Part shown: positions 45,520-58,581 of the stretch, one piece after another
Numbering within the stretch: the first letter of the stretch is position 1
Layout: the number at the start of each line of letters is the position of its first letter
Origin: Hypholoma sublateritium FD-334 SS-4
Lineage: Eukaryota > Basidiomycota > Agaricomycetes > Agaricales > Strophariaceae
Direction: 5' to 3'
NCBI GenBank assembly: GCA_000827495.1
Contig: KN817570.1
Span: 147,149-211,148 of the forward strand
Length of the DNA: 64,000 nucleotides
Made by a program: the position numbers and the translations under genes
The notes under the pieces: generated by a model
Database searches by the model: none
The model's input: only the letters and a program-made list of their open reading frames with translations
Told to the model about the DNA's origin: nothing

Positions 45520-47930
45520 CTAATCGTCCGTCTTCTTGACCTTCTTCTTTGGGGGTTCATCTGCATCCGCAGCCTCTTTCTTAGGCCGCGGTTTGGGTTT
45601 GGGCCGTGGCTTGTCGTCGATATCCATTGGTTCGCCGTCCCCAGCCGGTGCCTTTGCCTTGGGCTTAGACTTCACCGCAGCGTCGCCGGTCGCCGCCTTC
45701 GGCTTAGGCTTGGGCCGCGGCTTAGACTTTTGCTTTTCCTCACCGTCCACATCCATAGGCTCGTCGTCAGAGCCCTTCTTCACCTTAGGTTTGGGTTTGG
45801 GTTTGGGCTTCGCCTTATCGCTATCCGCGGCCGCGGGCTTAGCCTTCTTCTGGCCGGAGTCCTCGCCGTCCTTGCCCGTTGCCTTGGCCTTTCCTTTAGT
45901 TTTTTTCGCTTTGGTGAGGGCGATATCGCCCGAAGCATCCGAAGCTGTCTCTGCGCCGGACACATCACTGTCGCTTTCGCTTGGAGAGCCAGAATCGGAA
46001 TCGGAGGCCTGGAAGTCCTCTACAGAAAAGTGATGTCGTGAGTCAATTCTCAAGGCGGCAGAAACAGTGCACATACCGTCCTCTTCTGAGCTATCATCGG
46101 GTCCTCCGCCTGATGTCTTGGGCCGGGCTTTAGGCCTTGAATCATCGCTAGCCACACTGGCCATATCGTCGTCGTCATCGTCGTCATCATCTGCACCCAC
46201 GGCGGCCAACAGTAGATCAGCATCAGGCACCATCTCGTTCTTCACCCTGATCTTCTTGTCTCGGAGATACGCCTCAGTGACTTCATGTTCCTCCTTGTTG
46301 ATAGAGGTGAAGCTGTGTTCAGGGCCTGATTTGGTGACAATCTTGATATCAAATGTGCGACCGGCGGCGGCGGCTGAGACACGGGAGAAAACGACTTGGT
46401 GGACGTCGGAGAGTTCAATCAGAAGGGGCTGCTTGGACACAAAGAAGATATAACGCTCAAGCATAAAGAGATCTCCCTGTACTGCTTTGAGGTTAGCTTT
46501 GAATCCAGGGTGGCCCTCGCGACTGCAGTCAAGGAATGTGAAACAGAAAACACCTGCAAAGTAAGTGAACTTACCTCTGGAAACTGCCTGAACCAATGAT
46601 TTTCTTTCCAGCTAAAGCGCGGAATACGCTTGAAACAACTTCGTAGGTGGGGTCCTCGTAGTTTTTCTTGAGTTTCTCGTATTTGGCAAGGTCCTCCCTG
46701 TAATTGGGTAAGCGACGAAATGACGAGGAAAAAAAATGATACTTACTCGCTCAAGTTAAGTTCTGCTGTGATCTCCTCTTCTCGGGTGAATTGCATGACT
46801 AGATATTGGTAGAGAGTCTGGCCTTGACGGATGGGTACACTCAATCCCAGCTGTAAAGAATATCAGTGATCCGTAATGAACCCGAAAGAGATTTTGCTCA
46901 CAATGAACAACACGTGTTGATCATCTTTTGGCAGAAGAAACAACTTCGAGATGCTTTGGTAAAGGACCTTGTAGTCGTAAGTTTTTCCTCTAAGCCTAAG
47001 GAAGTCCGGAAACATGTCCATGTCGTAGCGTCCACGTGGAGTAAGCACAAGAACCTCCTCGAAGCTGAGAATAAGATCTCCCATGACTTGCCCAATTTCG
47101 GCTTTTTCCTTGACGGTGTCGTGGAAAACTTGGGCAGCGCTCATTTCCTCGCCGTCATCTTCATTGTCGGACTTCTGCGACCCAGCGTCTGACCCTTTAA
47201 GTTTGCTCGAAGTACCAGGAACGTAGAAACGAATCTCAGTCAGCTCGTCGCCCATGTGCTTGACAGCTGCTGATTTAGATCCACTGGCGGCTTTTGACAA
47301 CACGTTGGAGAATTCAAGCGAAACTTCAGTCTTTCCTGCGATGTTGGAGTTGGCGACGTATCGCAGAGGAAGTTCGAAGGCCGTTCTATCAGATATCATG
47401 AATGCAAGCTCCTCGCCTGCGCGTTGGATGAGTTAGAGATATGCGGAAACAACATCACACGGACATACCCTGGAAGTCCGTTGCACCCCAATTCCATCCT
47501 TTGAATGAGACCTCGCGAGTCTCGAGCGTGATTCCAAAGAAATTCTTGAGCAGGCCCGCGAGTTTGTCATGATCCTGTCTAACCAATCAGCTTCGAAAGC
47601 GGTTCGCCCATGCCTTGCGCACGGACCTCCCGAGCGAATCCGTCAAACTTTTCCTTCCTGTGATCTCTCAGCCCCACTCGCAGTTGGAATTGACGGGCGA
47701 GCCGCAGCCATTGCGCCCATTTGATATCAGTTGAAGGCACTGCAACAACCTCACTTCCTGGGTCACTCCCTTTCCATGCCATGCCGCTGGGGGCTACACG
47801 AAATTCTACAGTGTTCGAAAAACGATGAATGTAATGAGCATCTGTTTGCTGTGACGTCCAGGGAAGATAAAAACGCACTTCCAAGTTCTGGTGATAGTCC
47901 ATGGTATATGTGATCGAACTGGGTAGCCAT
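45520..47930 (-). CDS. POB3: FACT complex subunit POB3/SSRP1
   Basis: Histone chaperone that, with Spt16, loosens nucleosomes for transcription and replication. The start MATQFDHIYHGLSPELGK (47930) is joined by an intron to FRVAPSGMAWKG. The SSRP1/POB3 dimerisation and tandem PH-like (Rtt106-type) domains follow: GWNWGATDFQGEELAFMISD, ELPL..VANSNIAGKTEVSLEF, ILVLTPRGRYDMDMFPDFLRLRGKTYDYKVLYQSI, HPGFKANLKAVQGDLFMLERYIFF, and DVHQVVFSRVSAAAAGRTFDIKI. An acidic tract (ADDDDDDDDDMAS) precedes a ~130-residue Lys/Pro-rich tail with repeated KPKPKPK and PMDVD/PMDID units. I see no HMG box, as in yeast Pob3. Divergent from the alpha-actinin gene. Confidence 0.92.
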
Positions 47931-48141
47931 CGTCGTCGTGCGTCGCGGGGGAGCTGAATATTTTAGAGGGCCGAGATGATAGTACAATATAGAGAGACGC
48001 GCTGCGGAGCCTGAATTTGACGCGTCTGCATTTGGTTCGTATTGCCGCCGTTCCCTTGCCGCCATTGCCCTTGCCCAGCTTCCCTTTCCTTTTCTCCTCC
48101 TTTCTTCTCTTCTTATAGCATATTGTATATTAACGACTCCA
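47931..48141. promoter_or_regulatory. Bidirectional promoter, POB3 / alpha-actinin
   Basis: 211 bp between the two start codons. A CT-rich run (48050-48115) lies just ahead of the alpha-actinin start. No clear TATA box for either gene except TATTGTATATTAA at 48121-48133, which is too close to the ATG. Confidence 0.5.
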
Positions 48142-50805
48142 ATGGCTGCTGGAAACCTCGAGTCTCGGTCTCGGGACATGCAAGAACGTACATTCTGTAA
48201 ATGGTGCACAAGATCTACCATCCTTATGTTATTCATGCAATTGATAACGTTTTCTTCGTGATTTCAAGGCTTAACACCAAGCTAGAGGCCAACGGATATC
48301 CGACAATGTCCTCGCTTGTCAAGGATCTATCGGACGGAGTGAGGCTCATACAACTCATGGTGCGGTTTTACAAAATATATTCGGGCGGCATAATAACCAT
48401 TTATTATGCAGGAGATCATGGGTATTTGGGAGATTAGTGCGTGTAGAAAATAATTTCTTACATATCCCGTTGGATAGGTGATACCTCGCTCGGAAGGTAC
48501 AACAAAAACCCCCGCATCCGCGTCCAAAAGGCCGAGAATGTGAACAAAGCGCTTGAATTCATCACTTCACGGGGCGTCAAGCTGACGAACATCGGGCCTG
48601 AAGGTGCGTAAACCGGTGTTTACTTTGTGACCCATACATTGAACTCAGTCGAAGATATCATTGACGGAAATCTCAAGCTTATTCTTGGGATGATATGGAC
48701 CCTCATTCTCCGCTTCACCATTGCAGATATCAGGTATATATCCTTATGCATTCGCGATCTATATACCAACTTCCCCTTCATGAAAGCGAAGAAGGTCTTT
48801 CGGCAAAGGAAGGTCTCCTCCTTTGGTGTCAACGCAAGACAGAACCCTACAACGAAGTCAATGTCCAAGATTTCTCTCATAGTTGGTCTGATGGGCTCGC
48901 TCTGTGTGTCCAATTTTGCCACTTGTATTTGTGATCGGAAGAACTGAAGCAATAGTTGCAACTTAGTTGCGCTCTAATACATTGTCATCGGCCAGATTTA
49001 CTGGATTACGACAAGCTGGACAAGGTCTGTCAGGCTCTTCTGCATGTGCCGACATTCTTACTCAATGATTTCAGGGAGATCGGCATGGAAATACGCGACT
49101 GGCTTTCCAGGTTGCCGCAGAGCATCTTAATATACCAGTATGTGAAGTCTCTTTTCAACTTAGCATTACATCTGATGCATCTTACAGCAACTTTTAGAAG
49201 TCGAGGATCTATGTGATTCCGCACACCCCGACGAACGCAGCGTGATGACTTATATCGCCAGCTTTTTCCATGCGTTTTCTACAATGGGTATTGTTTTCTC
49301 TACCATCTTATAGTTTAAATCATTGACCGCCTATAGACCAAGCCGAGACGGTCTCGCGACGGGTGGAAAAGTTTGCGGAGCTAATGCAATCAGTATGGTT
49401 AATTCGGAATGACTATGAAAGACGTGTGCGGCTGGTCTGTATAAACATGTCACTTTTCAGTTTTTCAACAACGATCTTACCTCGCTGTGTTCGCAGTTAC
49501 TCACAGCCCTCACAGATATTCAAGAGCAATGGTCATCACAGGTATTCACTGGCACATACGGAGACGCCAAAGAACAGTCAGCCGAATTCACGACATACAA
49601 GCAAACCACGAAGCGGACGTGGGTAACAGAGCGCCAGGACCTCGCAACACTTTTCGGCAACGTGCAAACAAAGCTGAAGACATACAGCTTGCGTGACTAT
49701 GTCCCGCCTACGGGACTGGCGCTGTCTGATCTGGAAATTGCCTGGCAAGCGCTTCTCGGAGGCGAGGCGGCGAGGAGTCGGGCAATCAACGCTCAAATTC
49801 GCCAGTAAGCCCGGAGCGATCTATGTACTGCTGCCGGCTCCGTGCTTACAATAGCGTCTGTATAGGATCAAAGAGACCTTACGAAAGAAATTTGCACATC
49901 TTGCGAACGACTTTGAACAGAAGCTGCACAGCATTTCGAGTGAGCTCACCGCCATGGAAGGTCCTCTCGAAGTACGTCGTGCTACATGATCTGCACTTCT
50001 CTTGCAACACTAATTGGTCAATCACATAAGGCGCAACAACAGCAAATCCAACAGATCCAGACGCGGATACCGCTACTAACTGAAGCGCTGTCGACCGTGG
50101 CACACGCGGAGGGAGAGTGCACTGCGGCGAATGTGGAGGAAAATGATTACACAATATTCACTTGCCAAGATCTCGAATTCGAGCTGGAGCTTGTGATACA
50201 AAGCATCACAAAAAAGATCACATTTATCGATAATCAGGTGTGTTCTCAACTGTATTCGTGATCTTCACACAAAGTCCTCGATATTAACATTTTGTTACAG
50301 ATTGTATCACGAAATATGACGAACCTCACCCCCGCTCAACTAGAAGAGTTCGAAAGCACATTCCGCTATTTCGACAAAGATACAACCAACACTCTGAATT
50401 TAGCAGAGATGATCGCAGCCCTTGCAAGTCTCGGCATAGTTTACTCAGAGGAAGATATGGACATGATATACGATCAGCTCGTTTCAGAGTACGGCGCTGT
50501 GACATTCGAGGCGTTCATCAACCTTTTGGTAAGACATACGTCTCTTCGAATGCGAGTATTCGATGCCTAACAATTGTGAATACAGGTCGAGATCACAGAA
50601 GATCAGACATCACCCGACCAGCTGCGTGAAGCTTTCCGTGGAATCGCCAAAGACAAACCGTTCATTACGGAACTCGATCTGCGCCTGGCTCACCTACCGG
50701 CCGCAGCCATTGAGTATCTGCGCGAGGCAATGCCCTTATCACCGAATGAGGTCGGGGAGAAAGAATTTGACTATGAGCAATATATCGATGAGGTGTTTAC
50801 ATAGC
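48142..50805 (+). CDS. AIN1: Alpha-actinin (actin cross-linker)
   Basis: Cross-links actin filaments, for example in the cytokinetic ring. Start [21 protein letters not shown] at 48142, spliced over a 65-nt intron to [30 protein letters not shown]. Two calponin-homology domains follow ([20 protein letters not shown]...[26 protein letters not shown]; then [51 protein letters not shown]). Then comes a short coiled, spectrin-like rod of about 300 residues. EF-hands follow ([29 protein letters not shown]...; ELDLRLAHL.. and [11 protein letters not shown]). The first EF loop keeps D-K-D-T-N-T-L. About ten introns. The short rod resembles fission-yeast Ain1. Confidence 0.9.
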
Positions 50806-51249
50806 CTATACTACCTTAGCCCTAGCATATACCGACCATACCTACATACGAGACTCATCTTTAATCATTCATACAAAAGTCGAAGGGAAGAGGATACATA
50901 TGAGTTTATTGGATTAGGTCGCTGAGATATTCAAGTCGATGGATTAATTATTTGCGTGATATTTTACAATAGGTACCAAACTTCTCGCTTTGTGGCAGGA
51001 TAGAACAAATACATTTTGTAGTATTTACTTCGGAGCTCGTTACAAGGAGAGATATCAACAGAGGTATCAACTTCCAGGTCCATGGCTCTGGGCATGTAGC
51101 ATTTCCAAGAAGATGAAGGCGTCGTGGGTGATGAAGCTATGGCAATACATATGTGGGGGTGTGATAGTTGGATAGGAGTGATGGGCAATGGCTGTCTAGA
51201 TTGGTCAAGAAATGATAATATATATATAAATAACAAACGAAGGTGGGGC
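50806..51249. other. Intergenic between convergent genes
   Basis: Shared 3' region. A TATATATATAAAT run near 51219. No gene. Confidence 0.5.
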
Positions 51250-54200
51250 CTAGGATTGCTTTGAAAGAAGGGAACCAGGCTCGAATACGTCATTTCGGGG
51301 CAAGGGTTGTGCATATCCTACTTGGAAGGGCGGTAGATTGACAAGCGGTTGTACAGGGCGATGGGCTGACGACATTTTCCTCGTCCCAGCACGAGAGAGA
51401 GCATGGGTACCTTGCGCGTTGTTGTTACTGGGTGGAGGTCCAAAAAGGATATGTCGTTCTTGATGAAGCACGTAGGACTAGATGTAACAAACATTAGTTC
51501 CGTCGATGATTCAGAGAAAAAATTATTTACCCTAGCGATGAGGATTTTTTCCATCCAGATGTTTCCATCTCTCTCTGAGCAAGAGAAAGTGTGCATATAA
51601 TCGTCAGTGTTCTCGAACAGCGACAGTTTTTCGGTAGACTTGACGGTGAAAGTGAATGGCTTCGGTGCTCGATGGGGGCGCGTAGCATGGTAAACGTCGA
51701 AATTAGAAAGAGAACAGAGTAATGTTTCGTCTTTTCCCTGTAGAGAATGATTTGTGGTCAGTAAACAGTTAAGGAAGAGTTAATACGTTCGACACATACA
51801 TTATCGCGCTTGGAAATCCACAGGCTGTGCTCCTTAAGCTGGACCCATCGCTTGCTCCATTTCCCTCGTTTCGCTTGCCATTCAATGTAACCAGAGTGAG
51901 TAGGAGAACTAGTAGGAATGGCCTAGAGGTTCTGGTGGTGAGTGAAGATGGAAAATATAAGTGAACGCAACTTACGGAGCGGGCCAACGGAACGGCGAGG
52001 GGGGTCAACTTGAGCATAAAGTAATTCACAGTTTTGTCTTTCAACCACGACGACTGGACATCCGCGAGAAGCTCGTAGCTCCTAATCGGGCGTTCTAATT
52101 GGAAAACCCACCATCAGAAAACATCTTTACGGGCTACAAAACTGATGCTTACCCATGCCGAAATCCTGTGCAACTTCAAACACCATCCAGCCACCAGAAC
52201 CCGCCCAGCCATTTAACGCGCCTTGACTGTCCATTAGCGACACGATATCACCGGCGGTGGTAGTTGCCGCGATTTCGACCATGTGGAATTGTTGGAGATT
52301 TCCGACGAATACACGTTGTTGAGTAATGGTAAGGTCCTTAGCTGGTAACAGCGGCGGCTGAGCATTGGCCCTCTGCGGCCTCTCTGCTTCATTGGACGAT
52401 CGTGTAGATGCCGGATTAGGCTGCGGAAGCCTGCGCCGTTCGTCGTTGCTCGTTCTCAAGCCAAGGGGAAGCGAAGGCACGGGTTCCGTAGGAATGGCTC
52501 TTTCTGCACGAACGCGCTCTGGGTCCCGCCTTGAGAGTGATATTGAACGTTGGTGCTGCGTATTACTGCGAGAAAGCACCGCCGTAGGAGAGCTTGCGTA
52601 GTCGATTCTGGGATCCTGTTCTGGTGCACCCAGAGCTCTCGAGCCATCTACTCTTGATGGACTGCGTTCGGCAGAGCGGTGGATAGAACGCATATGGTGC
52701 AAGCTGGGTAAAGGAGGCTGAGCTTCTCCAACGGGCGAGGTGAAAGGTGACTGTCGTTGAGCATGAGCTGGATTGCGCAGGCTTCGCGCACGATGAGCAG
52801 GGGATACGGCCGTGGACGCCCCCGGAGACGGGAGACGGTGTGGCCTATCTGCCGAATTCTGAATCTCTCCAGTGGGCCTCGAAATGGACTTTGCGTGATG
52901 AGGATAAGTCGGAGACATGGGATGATGGGCAGATGGAAGGGTAGGTTGCCGAGCAAGACTTTGGGGAGATTGAATGGATTGTTGCTGACGACCAGAATAA
53001 GGAGGCGGAGGAATATCTGATAAATGAACATTCTGTAACTTGCGCGCTAAATCGTGAGGATTGAAGACAGGCGAGGTCGAAGCCTTTCCAGGGAGGGTGA
53101 TAGTCCTCTGCCTCGGCAGAGCCAAAGAAGAAGTTGCAACGGCGGCAGCAGCTATTGCAGCGGCATCGCGTGAGCTCGACGCACCAAAATCGTCATTAAC
53201 ACCTGCATTACCTGCACCTGCGGGTCGTATCGTCGTCTGTCTTGCCCTTCTCCCATTGATATCGATCCCAAGCTCTTGCTCCCTCTTACGTTGCTCCCGC
53301 TCCTCGCGCACTTGTCGTCGGATAGTCTTCTGTGCAGTCAGTGCGCCAGGGATGGCCTGGGCGAGCGGCACGTCGTCATCTTCGCTATCGGCTCCATCTT
53401 CCTCCTCTGAGACATAGCGGCTGCTGCCGCTCGAGGGAGGAAAGGTGGGGGCGGGCCGCGTACTAGAACTGGAGGGCACATGCCCATGATAAACTGCGGG
53501 CGACTGTGATGGCGATCGACCGGCACGGGCTCGCGCCACATAATTTCCCTTGGAGGAAGCCGGCCCCGACGATGCTGTCACGTAGCGGTCAGTGTCATCC
53601 TCGCTCGATTCTGCCTGCGATGTAGTCTTCACAATGGTTTCACCGGCGTGTCCCCTCTCTAACGCCCGCTGTCTCCGTCTTTGTTCGTCTTCGTCGTCGT
53701 CATCGCTGTTGCCTCGCTCATGTCCGCCGTATCTCCCAGAGCCCATGGAGGAGTAGCCTGTCCACTGGGAGCCATTCGTTCGGCCAGTTGTTTCATTGCC
53801 TCGGCGAGGGGTCGAGGTTGGCATGTGTGCACGGCCAGTCGTCGACTGGGAGTAGCCTGCGTCTTCAGGCTCGACAGATGATGCTTTGATAGCAGATACA
53901 GGACGCGATCTGTGAGAAAGGTGTCCCGGCATTATATTTTCGCCCAAAAGGTCGGCTTCCAAACGACTCGACAGGGGCAGTGGATCCGTCGCTTGCTGGA
54001 CAAGCGATTGCTCTTCTAGGTCGTGCGCGTAGAGGGAAGGAGGAAGGTGGGGCTGTTCCGCAGTCGTTTCTGACGAATTTGTAGCCGTGCCGGCGAGATG
54101 AGCTAGATTAAGCAAATTAACACTCGTGCCTGCCGCAAGGCTCTCACTCCCCACACCACCGCTATTCTCCCCCTGGGCTTCTGCCGTGAGGGTAAGTTTA

Positions 54201-56259
54201 TCGAAGCCAAAACCGAGGCCTCCACCGATCACGCCGGACTCCCTGAAAGTACTCGGCCATCCATCCGTTGGTATCTCACCTTGGTGGACAACGCGGGATA
54301 GCGGCTCAACACCTGCAAGCTTGACGCTATCTGCAGCTGATGCAAGTTCTGATGGAGTGATCTCCGGGAACTGCAGGTGGAATGGATCGGCATGCAGAGG
54401 GAACATTGCATAGTCATCCGGTGTGGGCGAGTACAGCACGTCGCTACTGCCATTCGACGAGGAGCGCGTGCGCGAGAGGCTCGGGCGGCTGCTACTGCTT
54501 CTGCTCGTACTCGTCCCGCCGCGCTCACTCATTTGCGGATCCTGTACCGGGTCGCCCTCTATATCTAACTCCAGCGATGACAAACTTGGATCCATGAAAT
54601 TGCGGTATGCATGAATGCTGCGCGGCAATATCGGGCTTAAGACAGACGTATCTTCATCCTCATCCTCTGTATGTTCGGTGCGCCCGACAGAGTCCGACGA
54701 GGCACGGGACGAACGTGATGTAGTTGATATCGAGCGCGACAGCGAAAACGACGACGGCGGCGATGAGAAGAGCATAGAGTCGGAGTGTGTAAAAAAGGAG
54801 CTGTCCTGCTCGTCCGGGGCGTGTTCCGAGCGAAGGTGATAGCTGTCATCCAAGTCCTCCACATCTTCCCCGTCTTCTGCAGCTTTCAGCTGGGCGGAAC
54901 TGCTGATTGGTGCGGACTGCGCTGCCTGGGCATCATCCGTCACTAGTGTTGTATCCCGGAGCACGCGCAGTGCATCAAGCGCCGTATTGGGCATGTTGGG
55001 CTCGGGCAGTGCACCATGCCCGTCTTCGCTGCCATGCCGGCTTGGGTGATGATACAGTTCCAAGAAGTCTGCGGCATATTCATCGCCTTCTGTCGAACTA
55101 GGTGGCTCCACTAGGCGAATGCTTTGGGGGTACGTGGGTCGGTCCAATTCACCCAATACAGAATGCACTTTATCCACTAGCACCTCGTCAGACACATCAT
55201 CGGAGACAGCTGCGGGCTGAGAAACTTGATATGCCACAGAATGTCGTGGCGATAGTGAGGAGGTTGGCTGCGGTGTTGTGGACACGGGGACGACCATTTC
55301 TACATCAGCCGCGATGGAGCCAAGGGCGAATATCTGGCTCGGCAGGAGAGGCTGCGGATTAGCAATCGCAGAAACGTTACGCCGGGAAGTAGAATCAGGT
55401 GTTAGGTCGACATCCATGGCAGTGGATTGGACGGGAGTGGTCGCAGACGACGCGCCGCGCCAAGTATCATGTTTCGGGGACGCAGATCCAGGCGGCGTCC
55501 ATTCGTCATCCGAAGGGAGATCCCAAGGTTCATAAGGCAGACCGGCACCCACTCTCCCCTTGCGAACCTGAGATTTTCAAAAACAAAGAAAAATCAATAC
55601 ACGGCACGACGCGTCGCGATCGCAATCGCGCGACTAACCTTTTTTGTCAATACAACATTCATGCGCGCCAGTGTGTGAAGTGATGGCAAGCTCGGCCGAC
55701 TTTTGAATGCAGGTCGTTGGTGTGCAGGACGCGCTTGGATGCGTCCGCCTGCGATTGCTCGCGGTAACGGTGAAGCTGGAGGACTTATTGGGGATGTGAA
55801 ACTCGACGACGCAACAGGGGAGGACAATGCTGCGGTCAGGCCATTTGGAGGTGCTTCGTGAAGGGGAGAACGCGGAAGAGTCGCCGGAAGTGGTGGTAGT
55901 GGCACATCATTGGCAACCTGAGAAGACACTACACCTTTGAGTGACTCTGAAGGCGCAGAGGTCAGATTGGCGAATGGATCGTCGTCGAGCAGGAACGCAG
56001 GAGGGGGGGAACTACGGGGTGACAGTGAGCTGAAGGTCAGGCTTCGTTGCCGCACATGCTTGTCGGTTGAAGGCACGCCGGGGTTCAGTACAATTAAAGA
56101 AGTCGACGCGTACGGAGATGAGAGAGTGGATCCTGAGAGGGAACGCATTTTCGATACAATTGTCGTGGGGCTCACTGGGGGAGAAGTCTCAAGGGAAGGG
56201 GCCACCTGAAAAAAGGAAGGCGTCAAGATAGCCTGTATAGAAGTTCGTTTCTTCACCAT
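51250..56259 (-). CDS. Very large RA-PH domain protein
   Basis: About 1,550 residues. A long, mostly disordered Ser/Pro/Arg-rich N-terminal three quarters starts at MVKKRTSIQAILTPSFF (56259) and is joined at TLARMNVVLTKK/VRKGRVGAGLPYEPWDLPSDDEW. The C-terminus has a Ras-association-like domain (RVFVGNLQQFHMVEIAATTTAGDIVSLMD...GGWMVFEVAQDFGMERPIRSYELLADV). A PH domain follows directly (YIEWQAKRGKWSKRWVQLKEHSLWISK...ETLLCSLSNFDVYHATRP...FTFTVKSTEKLSLFENTDDYMHTFSC..GNIWMEKI). This RA-PH order resembles animal lamellipodin/RIAM and Grb7-type proteins, which link Ras-like GTPases to the membrane and actin. The fungal role is inferred. A TATATAT motif at 56363-56369 lies ~105 bp ahead of the ATG. 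Confidence 0.85.
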
Positions 56260-56362
56260 TCTCGCTGGTGCGTCGTGTGTCGTGGACTGTATAGCGTGTT
56301 TGTGTTTCGGAGCAACGTGAAATTGGGTGGCGGCGGTGTGTTGCCAATCGTGATAGTAGTGG

Positions 56363-56369
56363 TATATAT
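56363..56369 (-). promoter_or_regulatory. TATA box candidate for the RA-PH gene
   Basis: ATATATAC-type motif on the minus strand about 105 bp upstream of the ATG at 56259. Confidence 0.4.
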
Positions 56370-56636
56370 CAGCGTAGAACTCTACGGTCGGGGATCGTCT
56401 GTTCGTGGCGATTGAAGTGGTTTTACACTGGGTGGGATTATGGACAATTTTTGTTGCAGCGTGAATTTGCTAGGAAAAGCATGAGCATGTGTCTGATACA
56501 TACGGGAATAAGAGGGGGAATCTATGTTTGTTTGTAACATTGTATACCCCGATGAACCAGGAGAACATATGCACATACGGCTGCCAGAGTGACGCCATGG
56601 CTACGCACTCGTGTGCAACCAAAATTAACTGGGACC

Positions 56637-56948
56637 TTACAAGATCTCCTTTCGACGATCCAGACAGAGGCCATATGCATTGAAACTCACCAATGACGGG
56701 AATTCCTCGCTCTCTGAAGGCGAGTGAAAGGCGGCTAGATGTTCCCTGGGCGGGTCTCTCACAAGGATGAGAGTTTCGAATCTAGTCGCTTGTTCGTATG
56801 GGCGGGAAGTCGAGCGACGATTTGGCGCAGCGCGGAGGGGATCGGGTATAAGTGAATCGTAGCCTGGAATATCAAGAAGGAAGGATGGGTTCCGCGGGCT
56901 CGACGACGGAGAAAAAGGAGAGCGCGATTGTTCCCCCATGCTCGCCAT
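56637..56948 (-). CDS. Possible exon of a small uncharacterised gene
   Basis: ATG at 56948 opens MASMGEQSRSPFSPSSSPRNPSFLLDIPGYDSL and runs to SESEEFPSL, where GTGAGT is a good donor. A downstream open stretch (56382-56534: DSPSYSRMYQTHAHAF...) could be its second exon, but the phase across the obvious acceptor does not fit. Composition is Ser/Pro/Arg-rich. I do not recognise it. It may be a separate gene or an alternative 5' exon of the RA-PH gene. Confidence 0.35.
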   Translation of the reverse strand: MASMGEQSRSPFSPSSSPRNPSFLLDIPGYDSLIPDPLRAAPNRRSTSRPYEQATRFETLILVRDPPREHLAAFHSPSESEEFPSLVSFNAYGLCLDRRKEIL

Positions 56949-58581
56949 GCTCTGTGATGCGTGGGTAAAGATTCCGTCGATAGGTTTTGGGAAAATGCGG
57001 AAAATATCTGGGGTCTAAAAAAAGCCAAGATCACAGAATTGGATCCGACGGTTCCGCCGGGAAAATGTGTTGTGCCGCTGTGCTGGACGACAACTTCTTC
57101 AAACTTGCAGTATGTGGTGGTCAGAGGTTAAGAGAGGTAGCATGTTTCTGTCCAGAACGCGTCGTTTGCGTTCAACGTTCAAGCTTCAAGTTGAATGTTG
57201 TTCTAGCGTTCATGTAAATTTGCTTGGCACCTGATCATTCCCGTCAGTGGCAATTGGCTGACGACACCCCGAATCCGGATGCACCTTACTCCAGTCAGCT
57301 CCAGTCTCCACCGCAAAGCACACGCGTTTGAACTTTGTACCCAGTCAAGTAGCGTCCCTAGTTTTACTTACCTCCCAGCGACAAGCCTAGGCGGTGGCTG
57401 CAGAGCGGAAAAGATGGTCCAACCGCTAATTTTTATGGGATTCAGTCCGCCTGACGGTGTATTTTTTTTCGCGCGCGTGAGGCGAATCAGCGCCCATCCT
57501 AGGCCATGGCAGATGTCCGCTTATGTCCACCTCCTCTCGGATCGACTTCCACCATCGCCCGAATCCCCTTGTAGCTGCTGAGCCCGAGGTATTAGACAGC
57601 CTGCAACAGCTTGAAAAAATGGTTGCCTTCCTATGTACTACGGAAGGATATAAAACGCACCTTACAAAATCGTGCTGATAAAAATCTGTAGTAGCCTCCA
57701 CGGAGGATTTATCCATCTACAAGCATCCACCGACCTCAGTGTCCTTTCATTTTCGTCGTTAATCAGAGGCGCGAGGGCCCGTCTGGGCGCGCGAGCCCAG
57801 GTGCGCTCAATGCGCTCTCATCTGCTCCCACCTACTGGTGCAAGTTACGGAACGTCGGCTTGTATGAGCCGCTGTTTCTGGTCTCCACAAATTCAATTAC
57901 GGCCTCAGACAAGCGTTGGCTACATATCATCGAAAGTTCGACCTCAGCCCCCGCAGTCATCATAGTTTAACTGATTCGGATATACCCATGGACTCGTACG
58001 GATAAATTTGCTTGCTACCCAACTTGCATGTATGTGAGCTACCGTTTGTTGGTCGCGGCGGATTGGTAGCATTTGACAATAAATCCCGCCTAAGTATCGA
58101 AACGCCTACCCGTAATACGGCGAACGAGGATGGCCCGCTTGGTTTTTGTCAGTTGATCTATTTTTATTGATCTTAAAATAGATTTCAACACCAAAATCAG
58201 ACTGCGTACATAAACTAATATATGTATTTCAGACGGGTGTAAATTTCCATAACGATAATCAAACGCAGTAAAGCTGGAATATTGAATCATAATGAACGAG
58301 GACAAACCGGATGGCGGCTTTTTATTTCGTTAACGATCAAACATTGCTTGTTACTGTCTGTTACTGTAAGAGGAAACACGTGACCTCACGATCACGATCA
58401 CGTGTCATTCGCGTACCCCTGGATTCGAACTGTTTACCACGGTTGAAGTTGACCTGAACAACGACGAAGGCCTCAAGCTGCCTCAAGGCGCCTTTCAAAA
58501 CCGTGAAAAGCTTCAAACTATCAATTGAAACATAGATCACATAGGAAACTACCACCTTGCGAAGTCCGCTATCGTTTTGTA
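56949..58581. other. Intergenic, no gene seen
   Basis: Promoter side of the kinesin gene and of the small minus-strand ORF. GC-rich patch at 57770-57800. No supported gene. Confidence 0.5.
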
